Positions 34,477 to 42,040 of a DNA stretch of 64,000 bases are shown here, piece by piece (position 1 is the stretch's first letter; the number at the start of each line of letters is the position of its first letter). The position numbers were made by a program, and so were the translations under genes. The DNA is taken from positions 1 to 64,000 of the forward strand of contig CAUDVX010000004.1 of the NCBI GenBank assembly GCA_958452935.1, given 5' to 3'. The stretch comes from an uncultured Collinsella sp. GTDB taxonomy: Bacteria; Actinomycetota; Coriobacteriia; Coriobacteriales; Coriobacteriaceae. The notes under the pieces were generated by a model. The model did not search any database, had not been told where the DNA came from, and saw only the letters and a list, made by a program, of their open reading frames with translations.

Positions 34477-35415
34477 ATGCCGACGTCGTTGACCGAACTT
34501 TTTTCGCCCGCCTGCCATTTGTGTCCACGCCGTTGCGGCGCGGCACGCGACGAGGGCGCGCGCGGCGTATGCGGTGCCGACGGCACGCTTAAGGTCGCCC
34601 GCGCGGCGCTCCATATGTGGGAGGAGCCGCCCATTTCGGGCGAGGCCGGCTCGGGCACGATTTTCTTTAGCGGCTGTTCGCTCAAATGCGTCTACTGCCA
34701 AAACCACGAGATCTCGACGGGCAATTTCGGTCTTGAGATTACGCCCCAGCGTTTGGTCGAGATTATGCTGGAGCTTCAAGACCAGGGCGCCAACAACATC
34801 AACTTGGTGACGGCGACGCATTATGCTCACCTGCTGCCGGCCGCGATTGCCGCAGCGCGGGAGCGTGGGCTGGACATCCCGATCGTCTACAACACGAGCG
34901 GCTATGAGCGGGCGAGTGCTGTGGCTGCGCTCGGCGATCTGGTCGATGTGTGGCTTACCGACTTTAAATATGCCGATGCCGAGCTTGCGCAGTCGCTCTC
35001 TCATATTCAGGACTACCCGCGTGTGGCCGTGTCGGGCCTGGCTCAGATGGCGCGCGAGATTAAGCGCCGCGGGGGAGAGCTGGAGGACGAGGACGGGCTC
35101 ATGAAGCGCGGTATGATCGTGCGTCACCTGGTGTTGCCGGGTCATGCAGACGATTCATGTCGCGTGCTGGACTTGGTGTGGCAGACGGTGGGCGACGTGC
35201 CGATCTCGGTCATGAACCAGTACACGCCCAATGCGCTCATGCGCGAGCAGGGCGGCGAGTTGGCACGCGCCGTGACGCGCGAGGAGTACGAGCAGGTGCT
35301 CGACCATGCCGACGACCTGGGCTTTACGACGATGTTCTGGCAAGAAGGCGGAGCGGTAGACGAGAGCTTTACCCCGGCGTTCGACACCACCGGCGTTCTT
35401 ACTAGTGCAAAATAG
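34477..35415 (+). CDS. Radical SAM protein, PflA-like (AmmeMemoRadiSam-type)
   Basis: A 312-residue protein from the ATG at 34477 (GGAG nine bases upstream). An N-terminal Cys cluster (CHLCPRRCGAARDEGARGVCG) precedes the SAM cluster motif GCSLKCVYCQNHEI (CxxxCxxC). NTSGYERASAV, VDVWLTDFKYAD and MIVRHLVLPGHADDS are typical of the pyruvate-formate-lyase-activase-like subgroup with an extra N-terminal domain. It binds a [4Fe-4S] cluster and makes a 5'-deoxyadenosyl radical; it may activate a glycyl-radical enzyme, but no such enzyme is adjacent. A GGGACGGG/CCCGTCCC hairpin follows it. Confidence 0.88.
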   Translation: MPTSLTELFSPACHLCPRRCGAARDEGARGVCGADGTLKVARAALHMWEEPPISGEAGSGTIFFSGCSLKCVYCQNHEISTGNFGLEITPQRLVEIMLELQDQGANNINLVTATHYAHLLPAAIAAARERGLDIPIVYNTSGYERASAVAALGDLVDVWLTDFKYADAELAQSLSHIQDYPRVAVSGLAQMAREIKRRGGELEDEDGLMKRGMIVRHLVLPGHADDSCRVLDLVWQTVGDVPISVMNQYTPNALMREQGGELARAVTREEYEQVLDHADDLGFTTMFWQEGGAVDESFTPAFDTTGVLTSAK

Positions 35416-35498
35416 TGCGTTCGCCGATGATTTTTCTGGGACGGGCGTTCGAAAAGCAGTCAAAAAAGCCCCGTCCCAAAAAGACTGGGTATTGGGCG

Positions 35499-35526
35499 TT
35501 GACAGTTGGCGAGCCGTAGGTAAAAT
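35499..35526 (+). promoter_or_regulatory. Promoter of tRNA-Ala
   Basis: TTGACA, 16-bp spacer, TAAAAT, with the expected start about 7 bp ahead of the tRNA. Confidence 0.7.
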
Positions 35527-35539
35527 ATCAACTTGTCCT

Positions 35540-35615
35540 GGGGACGTAGCTCAGTTGGGAGAGCGCTGCCGTCGCATGGCAGAGGCCGAGGGTTCGACTC
35601 CCTTCGTCTCCACCA
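35540..35615 (+). tRNA. tRNA-Ala (anticodon CGC)
   Basis: A 76-nt cloverleaf with encoded CCA. Acceptor GGGGACG pairs with CGTCTCC including the G3-U70 wobble that identifies alanine tRNAs. D arm GCTC..GAGC, anticodon arm CTGCC-GTCGCAT-GGCAG (anticodon CGC), TPsiC arm GAGGG-TTCGACT-CCCTT are present. It likely marks the prophage boundary. Confidence 0.95.
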
Positions 35616-37053
35616 TTGGATTATTAGGCGAACCCTTTTCGGGGTTCGCCTTTTTTTGTTTGGGTTGGAAGTCATCGCCCCAGTAGTCGAACGCGAAATA
35701 AAGCTTGAGTTCATCCCCGTCTACCTCAATGAGTCGCACGAACGTCTCGATGATTTCTGCTGCATCTGGTTCCTGCGCAATGCTATCGAGCCAAGCGGCT
35801 ATGGCTTCGCCAGACAGATTCGCCCCTTCGCTAGCTTGAGCCTGCCGCAGATCGGCTTCTAAGGCCGCTTTCTGCTCACGGAGCATAGCAACGCGCTCTT
35901 TACCGCCGGGCGGCGCAATACCGTCCTCGATAGCCTGCCAGATACGCTCAAACGCCGTGTCGATGCGCTTTATCTCGCGCTCAATGCGCTTGCTATCCGG
36001 TTCTTCCTTCTCTTCATTCATTTCGTTGTAAAGAGCCATTACATCAACGATACGTTGACGTATATCCGGCTTTTTAATCGTTTCGAGGATGGTATCAAGC
36101 ACGGCTTCTTCAACGGCATCGCGCCTAAAGGTGCGCTTGCATTTCTTGCACTTGTAGTAGTGGTACACGCGGCCTGTTTTAGATGTTCCGCAGGTGCCAA
36201 CGTAGTATTGGCCGCACTCTGGGCACCACATCTTGCCAGACAGCGGGTAATCGTTGGTGTCACGTGTCTTGTTGTGTTTGCGCCCGTTTGAGCCCAAGAT
36301 GCTATTGATCATGTCCTGGTCTTCGCGCGACCACAACGCAGGCATGCCATCTTCGATTCGCACGCCCGCGTAATCATAAACGCCGCAGTTCTGCTCACGC
36401 CTAAGCAGCTTTGTTATCACACCGTGCGTTAGCGGCTTGCCGCGCTTGCCGCGTTCGCCTGCGACAGCACGCTTGATTTCGGCTACAGTCGAGCCAGCAA
36501 AGAGCATGTTTTTCATACGGTGCATCACGGCGGCTTCGCGCTCGTTGACCTCGTAATACCCGTTAACAATGTCCCAGCCGTAGTGCGTGCGACCGTTTGC
36601 CATCCCGCGCTGGGCGTTCTTGTTGATACCGTCTCGGATACGCTCGCTGTCTATCGCGCTTTCCCATTCAGCAAGCACCTCGAGCATTCCGAGATTCAAG
36701 ACGCGCGTTGAGCCTTCGCCAAGACTTTCGCCGGCGTAAAGGATTTCAACGCCTGCCTTGCGCAGCCTGATTCGCGCGAGCGCCATCTCGTCACGGTTGC
36801 GCATGATGCGCGTCACCTTATAGATCACTACATAATCGAATAACCCTAGTTTTGCGTCTGCCATCATGCGTTGAAACTCTACGCGCTGCACGTCACGGCC
36901 TGTTTGCGCGTAATCGCTATATACGCGCACGACGTCAAGGCCATTTTGTGCGCAGTATTCACGTGACTTTTCTACCTGAATATCGATTGATTCGCTTCGC
37001 TGGTTATGCGAGCTGAAACGTGCATAGATGGCGGCACGTGTGCCCTTTGGCAT
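35551..37053 (-). CDS. Large serine recombinase (phage integrase)
   Basis: A 500-residue resolvase/invertase-superfamily protein. The catalytic domain has IYARFSSHNQRSESIDIQ (nucleophile Ser14), FDYVVIYKVTRIMRNRDE and the E-helix. The recombinase domain follows (ANGRTHYGWDI), then a zinc-ribbon domain (CPECGQYYVGTC...CKKCKRTF) and a long coiled-coil, the architecture of large serine integrases. The gene reads through the tRNA terminator and its last about 20 codons (VETKGVEPSASAMRRQRSPN) are pure antisense of tRNA-Ala. The 3' end was therefore probably fused to the chromosome by integration, or the tRNA-side att core overlaps the gene. Confidence 0.9.
   Translation of the reverse strand: MPKGTRAAIYARFSSHNQRSESIDIQVEKSREYCAQNGLDVVRVYSDYAQTGRDVQRVEFQRMMADAKLGLFDYVVIYKVTRIMRNRDEMALARIRLRKAGVEILYAGESLGEGSTRVLNLGMLEVLAEWESAIDSERIRDGINKNAQRGMANGRTHYGWDIVNGYYEVNEREAAVMHRMKNMLFAGSTVAEIKRAVAGERGKRGKPLTHGVITKLLRREQNCGVYDYAGVRIEDGMPALWSREDQDMINSILGSNGRKHNKTRDTNDYPLSGKMWCPECGQYYVGTCGTSKTGRVYHYYKCKKCKRTFRRDAVEEAVLDTILETIKKPDIRQRIVDVMALYNEMNEEKEEPDSKRIEREIKRIDTAFERIWQAIEDGIAPPGGKERVAMLREQKAALEADLRQAQASEGANLSGEAIAAWLDSIAQEPDAAEIIETFVRLIEVDGDELKLYFAFDYWGDDFQPKQKKANPEKGSPNNPMVETKGVEPSASAMRRQRSPN
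35626..35657 (+). terminator. tRNA-Ala terminator
   Basis: AGGCGAACCC pairs with GGGTTCGCCT around TTTTCG, followed by seven Ts. It lies inside the 3' coding sequence of the serine recombinase. Confidence 0.85.
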
Positions 37054-37123
37054 GATAAAATCACCTTGCCTTTTCTAGGTATGCCCCTGCGAGACTTTGG
37101 ACGGTAGCGCTGGGGCTTTTTTA

Positions 37124-37447
37124 TTATCTTTTTGATTCAGATGCCGCAGCTCTGGCGGTCATCGAAATGTTCTGTTGCCATTCCGGCGAGCTGTCACGGT
37201 AGTTATCGACGATTTCGCGTTCATCGCTAGTGATTTTGTCACCTTCGTTTTCTCCACCATCCCAACTCAATATCTCATTCGGCGAGCAACCTAACGCCAG
37301 AGCTGCGTTCCAAACCTGTTCGGCGTTTGGGAATGATTCGCCGCGTTCCCATGATCCGACTGTGCGCATGGACACGCCAACGGCTTTTGCGAAGTCCGCT
37401 TGTGAAATGTGCAGCTTTTTTCGCAATCCCTTTATGGCAAGCTTCAT
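37124..37447 (-). CDS. Phage HTH XRE-family repressor (CI-like)
   Basis: A 107-residue protein. LRKKLHISQADFAKAVGVSMRTVGSWERGESFP is a lambda-repressor-type helix-turn-helix, followed by EQVWNAALALGCSPNEIL. The C-terminal 40 residues are charged and lack a protease/dimerisation domain, so it is a short repressor of the CI/Xre type. It is divergent from the Cro-like gene across a 237-bp operator region. Probably maintains lysogeny together with the serine integrase on the same strand. Confidence 0.85.
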   Translation of the reverse strand: MKLAIKGLRKKLHISQADFAKAVGVSMRTVGSWERGESFPNAEQVWNAALALGCSPNEILSWDGGENEGDKITSDEREIVDNYRDSSPEWQQNISMTARAAASESKR

Positions 37448-37684
37448 TTCACACCTCCTGTTTTAGCAACTATCTGCCGTGAATTCTATTCTATTGGACG
37501 AGAATAGGCAAATATTTTCATATTTCCCTCTTGCAATAGGCAGAAACTCGCCTATACTGCAATGCGTGTTAGGAAGAAACCTTCCTAAAGCCGTATGTTT
37601 AACGGGTAAACCCGCTAAACATACGGGTGCAAACCTTGACAAGCAAGGTTTGCAATCATCGCTCAATGAAAGGAGGTGAACCGT
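37448..37684. promoter_or_regulatory. Repressor-Cro divergent switch region with operators and three hairpins
   Basis: Operator-like palindromes: CTATTCT-8-AGAATAG (37486-37507) and ATAGGC-8-GCCTAT (37536-37555); AATAGGCA occurs in both. Downstream, three hairpins follow within 90 bp: TTAGGAAG/CTTCCTAA (37569-37588), CCGTATGTTTA/TAAACATACGG (37591-37626, with an inner stem), GCAAACCTTG/CAAGGTTTGC (37629-37653). None has a T run. Confidence 0.7.
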
Positions 37685-37909
37685 ATGAAGTTCAACAAAG
37701 AGGTTTTCGCCGCGAATCTACGTGCCGCTCGCGCCAAGCTCGATATCACACAGGATGAATTTGCTAGCCGTGTTGGTATCTCCAAAGATTCCGTTGTCAA
37801 GTACGAGAGCGGAGAGGGCTATATCCCCGGCGCTGACAAGATCATGGCCATCTGTGATGTTGCCAACATCAGCCCTAACGATTTGATGGGATGGGAGGAA
37901 ATCGCGTAA
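37685..37909 (+). CDS. Phage Cro-like HTH protein
   Basis: A 74-residue XRE protein from the ATG with AAAGGAGG eight bases upstream. LRAARAKLDITQDEFASRVGISKDSVVKYESGEGYIP is the helix-turn-helix core. It is the first gene of the rightward early operon, divergent from the repressor, as in Cro. Its stop overlaps the next start by one base (TAATG). Confidence 0.85.
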   Translation: MKFNKEVFAANLRAARAKLDITQDEFASRVGISKDSVVKYESGEGYIPGADKIMAICDVANISPNDLMGWEEIA

Positions 37910-37989
37910 TGGATGAAGTTATCGATGTATTGACGCTCTGGTTGTTCATAGCAACTGCCGTTGCCGTCGGCAACATGATCGGCAAGTAA
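37909..37989 (+). CDS. 26-residue single-membrane-segment peptide
   Basis: A 26-residue frame whose ATG overlaps the cro-like stop by one base (TAATG). The sequence is a hydrophobic LTLWLFIATAVAVGNM helix with acidic residues ahead of it. The coupled start and hydrophobicity suggest a translated micro-membrane protein. No function is known to me. Confidence 0.5.
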   Translation: MDEVIDVLTLWLFIATAVAVGNMIGK

Positions 37990-38006
37990 GAAAGGAGGGG
38001 TTTCAG

Positions 38007-38396
38007 ATGTATGAAACCCAATCGCAAACCAACGGTTTGCATCGTGGTTTTGACGAGTGCGAAATGCCGCAAGCTCGATGTTTCGCAGACGGCATTTTGC
38101 CGGCGCGTCAGAGCTATGACGCAAGCTCGCGAAACAAAAGCGCCCGCACCTGGCGGCAACCGGGCACGGGCAATGTCAGAACCTTCACCAGTAATGACAA
38201 CGAGAATCTTACACCACTAGCAACGGTTAAGCGGTGGTTTTGCGGCGGTATCGCCCTGCTATCGGCAACGGGAATCCTGCTCATCGCCCTGGCTGGCGCC
38301 ATCATCTGGCTTACCGAAGCGTGCAACCTGCCTTGGCTTCCGTTCGTCCTTGCCGGGCTTGAGCTGTGGTTCATCGTCCGTATGGTCGACCAATGA
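38007..38396 (+). CDS. Hypothetical phage membrane protein
   Basis: A 129-residue protein with AAAGGAGG upstream. The N-terminal 70 residues are hydrophilic and Cys/Arg-rich. Two hydrophobic segments follow (FCGGIALLSATGILLIALAGAIIWLT and LPWLPFVLAGLELWFIV). No family recognised. Its ATGA overlap with the next gene indicates a translational unit of early prophage genes. Confidence 0.6.
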   Translation: MYETQSQTNGLHRGFDECEMPQARCFADGILPARQSYDASSRNKSARTWRQPGTGNVRTFTSNDNENLTPLATVKRWFCGGIALLSATGILLIALAGAIIWLTEACNLPWLPFVLAGLELWFIVRMVDQ

Positions 38397-38599
38397 GGGG
38401 CTATCTCGACCGCGACGCAAACGGCTTCTGGGTCGCGCGGGTAATCATCGAGGAAGCCCGCAGGCCGGGTGTTAGCGGCGCGGGAGACGTTCGCACGCGC
38501 CACAGACTGCCCGTGCCGCCATCGGCTCCGCGAGAGGTCGCAGAAGTGGCATTCAGGCGCTTTATGAGCCGCGAAGCAAGGAAGCGCCATGGACGTTGA
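38393..38599 (+). CDS. Small basic phage protein
   Basis: A 68-residue, Arg-rich protein. The ATG overlaps the upstream stop (ATGA). It begins MRGYLDRDANGFWVARVIIE and ends in a basic RRFMSREARKRHGR tail. No recognised domain. Overlap with the next gene (11 bp) supports expression in the same early operon. Confidence 0.55.
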   Translation: MRGYLDRDANGFWVARVIIEEARRPGVSGAGDVRTRHRLPVPPSAPREVAEVAFRRFMSREARKRHGR

Positions 38600-38993
38600 C
38601 GATTACACCCAGCCGCTCGAATCCGTTATGCGGCAGGAGCGGTTTGCAACGTACTCGGTGCCGCTCAAGCTGCAAGACCGACAGGAGCTGTTCAAGCTCT
38701 GGTGCAAGCTCAATCCAAGGGCGCTACGGCAGATCGAGCTTACGGCGCTCGCAATCGACCAGCGCGGTATCCGAGTAAGTGCCAAGTACCTCATTGAGAA
38801 GCAGCGCTACGAGGGCGCTGTCAAGCTCGTCGGCGTGCCGTTCGTGGACGGCAACGGCGTTGAGCACGTCTACGGCATTAACAACACGGATACGCCGCTT
38901 CTAGCACGTTGGCTTCTAAAGCGGCATCCGAAGCTGAACATCAAGCTTCGCAATTCCATCTATGACAAGGAGAACAACCATCATGAAGCGTAA
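38589..38993 (+). CDS. Hypothetical phage protein
   Basis: A 134-residue protein, mostly alpha/beta, with YSVPLKLQDRQELFKLWCKL near the start and VYGINNTDTPLLARWLLKRH in the second half. No catalytic motif is recognised. Tight overlaps on both sides (11 bp) place it in the early operon. It may be a DNA-metabolism accessory factor, but this is only by location. Confidence 0.55.
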   Translation: MDVDDYTQPLESVMRQERFATYSVPLKLQDRQELFKLWCKLNPRALRQIELTALAIDQRGIRVSAKYLIEKQRYEGAVKLVGVPFVDGNGVEHVYGINNTDTPLLARWLLKRHPKLNIKLRNSIYDKENNHHEA

Positions 38994-39252
38994 GGAAGCA
39001 ATCAAGTTCCTTGATTCCGTTGCCGAGTATATCAGCGGTGTCGAGGGCACCATTACGCTCTTCAACCCCAAGAGCAATGAGAGCGTCGAGCTTGATACCG
39101 ACCTGGCTCTCTGTTTCATGGGGACACCCATCGTAGCCATGAAAGACATGCTCGAGAGCGACAAGCTCGACGATATGACCCCCGACATGTTTGTCCATCT
39201 GGTGACCAAATCGGCGTGCAATGCATATGCGCAGCAGCTTACAAAGCGCTGA
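38983..39252 (+). CDS. Hypothetical phage protein
   Basis: An 89-residue protein from the ATG at 38983 with AAGGAG upstream. KRKEAIKFLDSVAEYISGVEG and a conserved-looking VELDTDLALCFMGTPIVAMKDMLESDKL region. No recognised fold. It overlaps its neighbours by 11 and 32 bp. Confidence 0.55.
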   Translation: MKRKEAIKFLDSVAEYISGVEGTITLFNPKSNESVELDTDLALCFMGTPIVAMKDMLESDKLDDMTPDMFVHLVTKSACNAYAQQLTKR

Positions 39253-39487
39253 GCAGCTGGCGCTCGATCTCTTTGGCGAGCAGCCGATGCCAACGCCCGG
39301 GCAATGCCAGTTCGAGCTTCATCTACTCGAGCACGGCGAAAAGCCCAAGAGCGCGTGTGGCTTTCGCGGAACGACCGTCTGGACTAACTGCCGCGAGGTT
39401 GGCAAGTGCCTTTGGGACGGCTGGCACCAGCAGGGGACAAGCGATGGATTAACGACGGGAGGTGATGACGATGACGGCGATTCCTAA
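39221..39487 (+). CDS. Small phage protein with Cys-rich centre
   Basis: About 88 residues (87 if the ATG two codons later is used). CGFRGTTVWTNCREVGKCLWDGW has three cysteines and two tryptophans, suggesting a small structural or metal-supported module. The tail is Asp-rich (GGDDDDGDS). No family recognised. Confidence 0.45.
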   Translation: MHMRSSLQSAEQLALDLFGEQPMPTPGQCQFELHLLEHGEKPKSACGFRGTTVWTNCREVGKCLWDGWHQQGTSDGLTTGGDDDDGDS

Positions 39488-39917
39488 AGACGTGCACGAT
39501 CAGGCGCAGGAACCAATGGCGTGGTTTCAGCACGACGCTAACGCGCAGCGGGACATCAAATGCCAACGGCTGCTCATGCGTCGCGGTAACGAGGGCTACG
39601 GCGCTTACTGGCGGCTCTGCGAGCTTCTGGCGAGCACCAAGCACCACTCAATTGCGGTGGAAACCGATGAAGACTGGCTCATTCTGTCAGGCGCAATCGG
39701 TATGCGCTCGATGGGGGCGTTCGACGAGACGGTGAGCATCGCCGAGACACAAGATTTCATCGACTGCCTGCTCGAGATCGGCTTGCTCGTGAGAGACGGA
39801 AAAGGCCGAATCGAGAGCGAGAGGATGTGCAAAAACGCCCTTTATTTTGGCAAGCAGCGCGTCAACGGAGCCAAGGGCGGCAGGCCGAAAAAGAAGCAGG
39901 AAAACCCGCAAAACTAG
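39471..39917 (+). CDS. DUF4373 (replisome-organizer N-terminal) protein
   Basis: A 148-residue protein from the ATG at 39471 with GGGAGG upstream. PMAWFQHDANAQRDIKCQRLL and NEGYGAYWRLCELLAS are the DUF4373/Lin1244-like N-terminal signature of phage replisome organizers, which bind the phage origin. The C-terminus is basic (KGGRPKKKQENPQN) but short: many relatives continue into a DnaD-like helicase-loader domain. The next 330 bp is an origin-like region. It probably initiates phage DNA replication with host or phage loader proteins. Confidence 0.75.
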   Translation: MTAIPKDVHDQAQEPMAWFQHDANAQRDIKCQRLLMRRGNEGYGAYWRLCELLASTKHHSIAVETDEDWLILSGAIGMRSMGAFDETVSIAETQDFIDCLLEIGLLVRDGKGRIESERMCKNALYFGKQRVNGAKGGRPKKKQENPQN

Positions 39918-40247
39918 CAGGTCAGAGCGTATGTTTGTGTTGTTGCGGATTGAAACCAGCGCGAAACCATCGGTTTTAGGTTGGGCTAAGCCTAACAATA
40001 CATAACATAACAGTACAGAAGCGGGTTTTTGGGTTTGGGTCATAAAACCCAAACCCAAAGCCAAAAACCCGCACTTGCTTGTTATGTTGACTTACAAGCA
40101 AGGTTCTTCTTTCTTGCTTCTTCTTTCTTGATCGATTCGTTTTTCGAGCGATTCCAAAGCCTGTTTTCGAGTCTTCAGCAGTAGCTATCAACAGGTTTTC
40201 AACAAGTTTTCAACAATAGAAAAGTTTTCAACAAAGGAGCGTTGGCG
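39918..40247. other. Candidate phage replication origin
   Basis: 330 bp without a gene next to the replisome organizer. It holds a 12+8-bp hairpin (GCGGGTTTTTGG..CCAAAAACCCGC, 40021-40072), a pyrimidine tract with a direct repeat CTTCTTTCTTG (40104-40130), and three GTTTTCAACAA iterons at 40195, 40206 and 40224. This combination fits an initiator-bound origin with an AT/pyrimidine-rich unwinding element. Confidence 0.5.
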
Positions 40248-40430
40248 ATGCCTTACGGGAGCTATGTCAACAAAGTCCGAAAGCACACGTGCCCTTACTG
40301 CGGCATCGAGCGAAATCTGGACTGGTTCATCAAGGACAGCGAAGCCTGCTGGAAGTGCAGGGAGACGAAGAAGAACGAGAAGGAGGTGAAGAGAGGTGAG
40401 TATTTTGACGATTCGCAAATCACTCGATAG
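40248..40430 (+). CDS. Small zinc-ribbon phage protein
   Basis: A 60-residue protein from the ATG with AAAGGAG eight bases upstream. HTCPYCGIERNLDWF and EACWKCRETKKN give two CxxC knuckles, a zinc ribbon. The basic C-terminus suggests nucleic-acid binding. Overlaps the next gene. Confidence 0.6.
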   Translation: MPYGSYVNKVRKHTCPYCGIERNLDWFIKDSEACWKCRETKKNEKEVKRGEYFDDSQITR

Positions 40431-40812
40431 TGACGTTTTGACACGAGATGAAGCCAGAGAACTGTTTTCGTGTTGCTGTCTCAGCTATGACGATGTGAGC
40501 GAGAACGACATTTACATGTTGGAAGCCTTTGTTGGCTGCGAGCTGAGTCAATTCAATGAGCTGAATGAGCTGCAAATGTACGTTTCGCATAGGAAGAAGG
40601 ACGCTCCAAAAATCAACGTTCGCGATAAACCGGGCAACCCTATCGAATCGGCCTTCTTGCATGTCGATGGCGATTACTTCAAAGGACGAGAAGCGATCTC
40701 CTTCAACAGCGACGGCTTTATCGGATTCGCAGGCTGGGCTGATGACGGCAACGTTCAACCGTTTTTACGGGCTTTTGTTGACTGGGTAGTTTTTTGGATG
40801 GATGGCAAATGA
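40396..40812 (+). CDS. Hypothetical phage protein
   Basis: A 138-residue protein starting at GTG after GAAGAGAGG. Acidic N-terminal helix region with a CCCLSYDD segment, then a beta-rich C-terminal part (AISFNSDGFIGFAGWADDGNVQPFLRAFVDWVVFWMD). No recognised family. ATGA-type coupling to the next gene. Confidence 0.5.
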   Translation: MSILTIRKSLDSDVLTRDEARELFSCCCLSYDDVSENDIYMLEAFVGCELSQFNELNELQMYVSHRKKDAPKINVRDKPGNPIESAFLHVDGDYFKGREAISFNSDGFIGFAGWADDGNVQPFLRAFVDWVVFWMDGK

Positions 40813-41132
40813 GTTCTTACGTTAAGCATGTCGGCGATCTGACTGAGCCCGTTGAGCTCAACGCTTCGCAGGTTGCCGAGAAGATGACCTCAACGGTCGA
40901 TATGGGGTTCGACCCTGTGACCAAGCCCGCGCATTACGCGGGGCATACCGGCATTGAGTGCAAGCAGGCAATGGAATCGATGCTCGGCACCGATGAATAC
41001 GTTTCCTATATGCAGGGATGCGCCTTCAAATACCTGTGGCGCTGGAAGTCCAAGAACGGCATCGAAGACCTCAAGAAGGCGCATGAGTGCATCGAGAACA
41101 TGCTTGAAGCACTGGAAGACAGCGCGTCATGA
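40809..41132 (+). CDS. DUF3310 (SaV-like nucleotide-binding) phage protein
   Basis: A 107-residue protein. TKPAHYAGHTGIECKQAME, YMQGCAFKYLWRWKSKNGIEDLKKAHECIENM matches the DUF3310 pattern: HYxxxxIE, then GNxxKYLxRxxxKNGxEDLKKAxxY. This small phage family is common next to replication genes; its biochemical role is not established. The ATG overlaps the upstream stop. Confidence 0.8.
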   Translation: MSSYVKHVGDLTEPVELNASQVAEKMTSTVDMGFDPVTKPAHYAGHTGIECKQAMESMLGTDEYVSYMQGCAFKYLWRWKSKNGIEDLKKAHECIENMLEALEDSAS

Positions 41133-41416
41133 GCGGCGGTGACTTCTACGCCGCACCCAAGCTTGTCACCGTCCGCAAGGCGCATCAGTGCGCGTACTGC
41201 GGCGAGACGGTTCCAGCGGGAACGCATGGCGTGCTCATTGAAAGCGGCTTTTGGTTTGGTCAGTTCTGGAGGCGCTACGCATGCCCGCGCTGTCAGCCAT
41301 ATGTCAGTGAGTTTTGGGGCTGGCAAGGCTTGGAGAGTGAAGACATCGAATGGGATTTCGACGAGTTCATGCGGGAGCATCACCGCGATGTGTGGGTGAC
41401 CGGCGATGACGATTAG
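41129..41416 (+). CDS. Zinc-ribbon-like phage protein
   Basis: A 95-residue protein with CAYCGETVPAG and YACPRCQPYVSEFWGW, two CxxC knuckles about 40 residues apart, and an acidic C-terminus. The zinc-ribbon fold is inferred from spacing. Overlaps its upstream gene by 4 bp (ATGA). Confidence 0.6.
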   Translation: MSGGDFYAAPKLVTVRKAHQCAYCGETVPAGTHGVLIESGFWFGQFWRRYACPRCQPYVSEFWGWQGLESEDIEWDFDEFMREHHRDVWVTGDDD

Positions 41417-41609
41417 GAGCGACCGTAAGACCCTTGAGAACCTGTGTGTCGTGTCGCAGGACATGAGCCGGCGCATTACAACGTGCGAGAAGCGCGGACA
41501 CGATGGTGCGCGGGTCGATTACGACGATCTTATTTGCTGGTGCGATTGCGTCACCGACGCAATCGAAGTGATTCACCGAAATTTGGAGGAAAGCAATGAA
41601 AGAGTTTAA
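41406..41609 (+). CDS. Small helical phage protein
   Basis: A 67-residue protein with several cysteines (TTCEKRGHDG; DLICWCDCVTDAIEVIH). No recognised domain. It overlaps its neighbours by 11 and 14 bp. Confidence 0.5.
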   Translation: MTIRSDRKTLENLCVVSQDMSRRITTCEKRGHDGARVDYDDLICWCDCVTDAIEVIHRNLEESNERV

Positions 41610-41844
41610 GACCAAGGAAGAGTATGAAGAGGCATCGTCGATGCTGGTTGGGTGCGCCCTGCTGATCGTCCCGTTCGCGATGCTGGTTGCCAGTATCGCC
41701 ATTGGCTTCATCTTCGGAGCTGGATATGGGTTCCTGGCCTTCTCCTGCTTCCTGCTGATCGTGTGCATCTACTTCATTTACGCGGCAAAGCTCAGCATGC
41801 ACAAGGCGAAGAAAGCGGCTGGAAAGGAGCAGGACGATGATTAA
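41596..41844 (+). CDS. Phage two-TM membrane protein
   Basis: An 82-residue protein. A charged N-terminus (KEFKTKEEYEEAS) is followed by two hydrophobic segments (LLIVPFAMLVASIAIGFIFGAG and FLAFSCFLLIVCIYFIYAA), then a basic/acidic tail. Function unknown; possibly superinfection exclusion or a membrane anchor, by analogy only. Confidence 0.55.
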   Translation: MKEFKTKEEYEEASSMLVGCALLIVPFAMLVASIAIGFIFGAGYGFLAFSCFLLIVCIYFIYAAKLSMHKAKKAAGKEQDDD

Positions 41845-42040
41845 GGTTTCCGGCTGCTGCGACGGGTGCGGGAAGGAAGCCGACTGCACCAACATTAACG
41901 AATTCGCAAGGGTGCACGCCTATGACAAGGGCAAGCTTATCGAGTTCGACATTTGCAAGGACTGCATCCACGAGATTCGCGACATGTCGGGCAGCGTTAT
42001 CGACGTCGTACGTGAATTGAAGCGCCGCCATGGGCGTTGA
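41837..42040 (+). CDS. Small Cys-rich phage protein
   Basis: A 67-residue protein with CCDGCGKEADC and CKDCIHEI, two Cys pairs suggesting a small zinc finger. Basic C-terminus (RELKRRHGR). Overlaps the tyrosine recombinase start by 11 bp, so it is translationally coupled to it. Confidence 0.55.
   Translation: MIKVSGCCDGCGKEADCTNINEFARVHAYDKGKLIEFDICKDCIHEIRDMSGSVIDVVRELKRRHGR

Noticed and set aside
39918..40020. Continuation of the DUF4373 protein in another frame into the gap
   Set aside because: A +1 frame would encode a plausible-looking short tail, but it ends at a stop soon after and no slippery site is seen; kept as non-coding.
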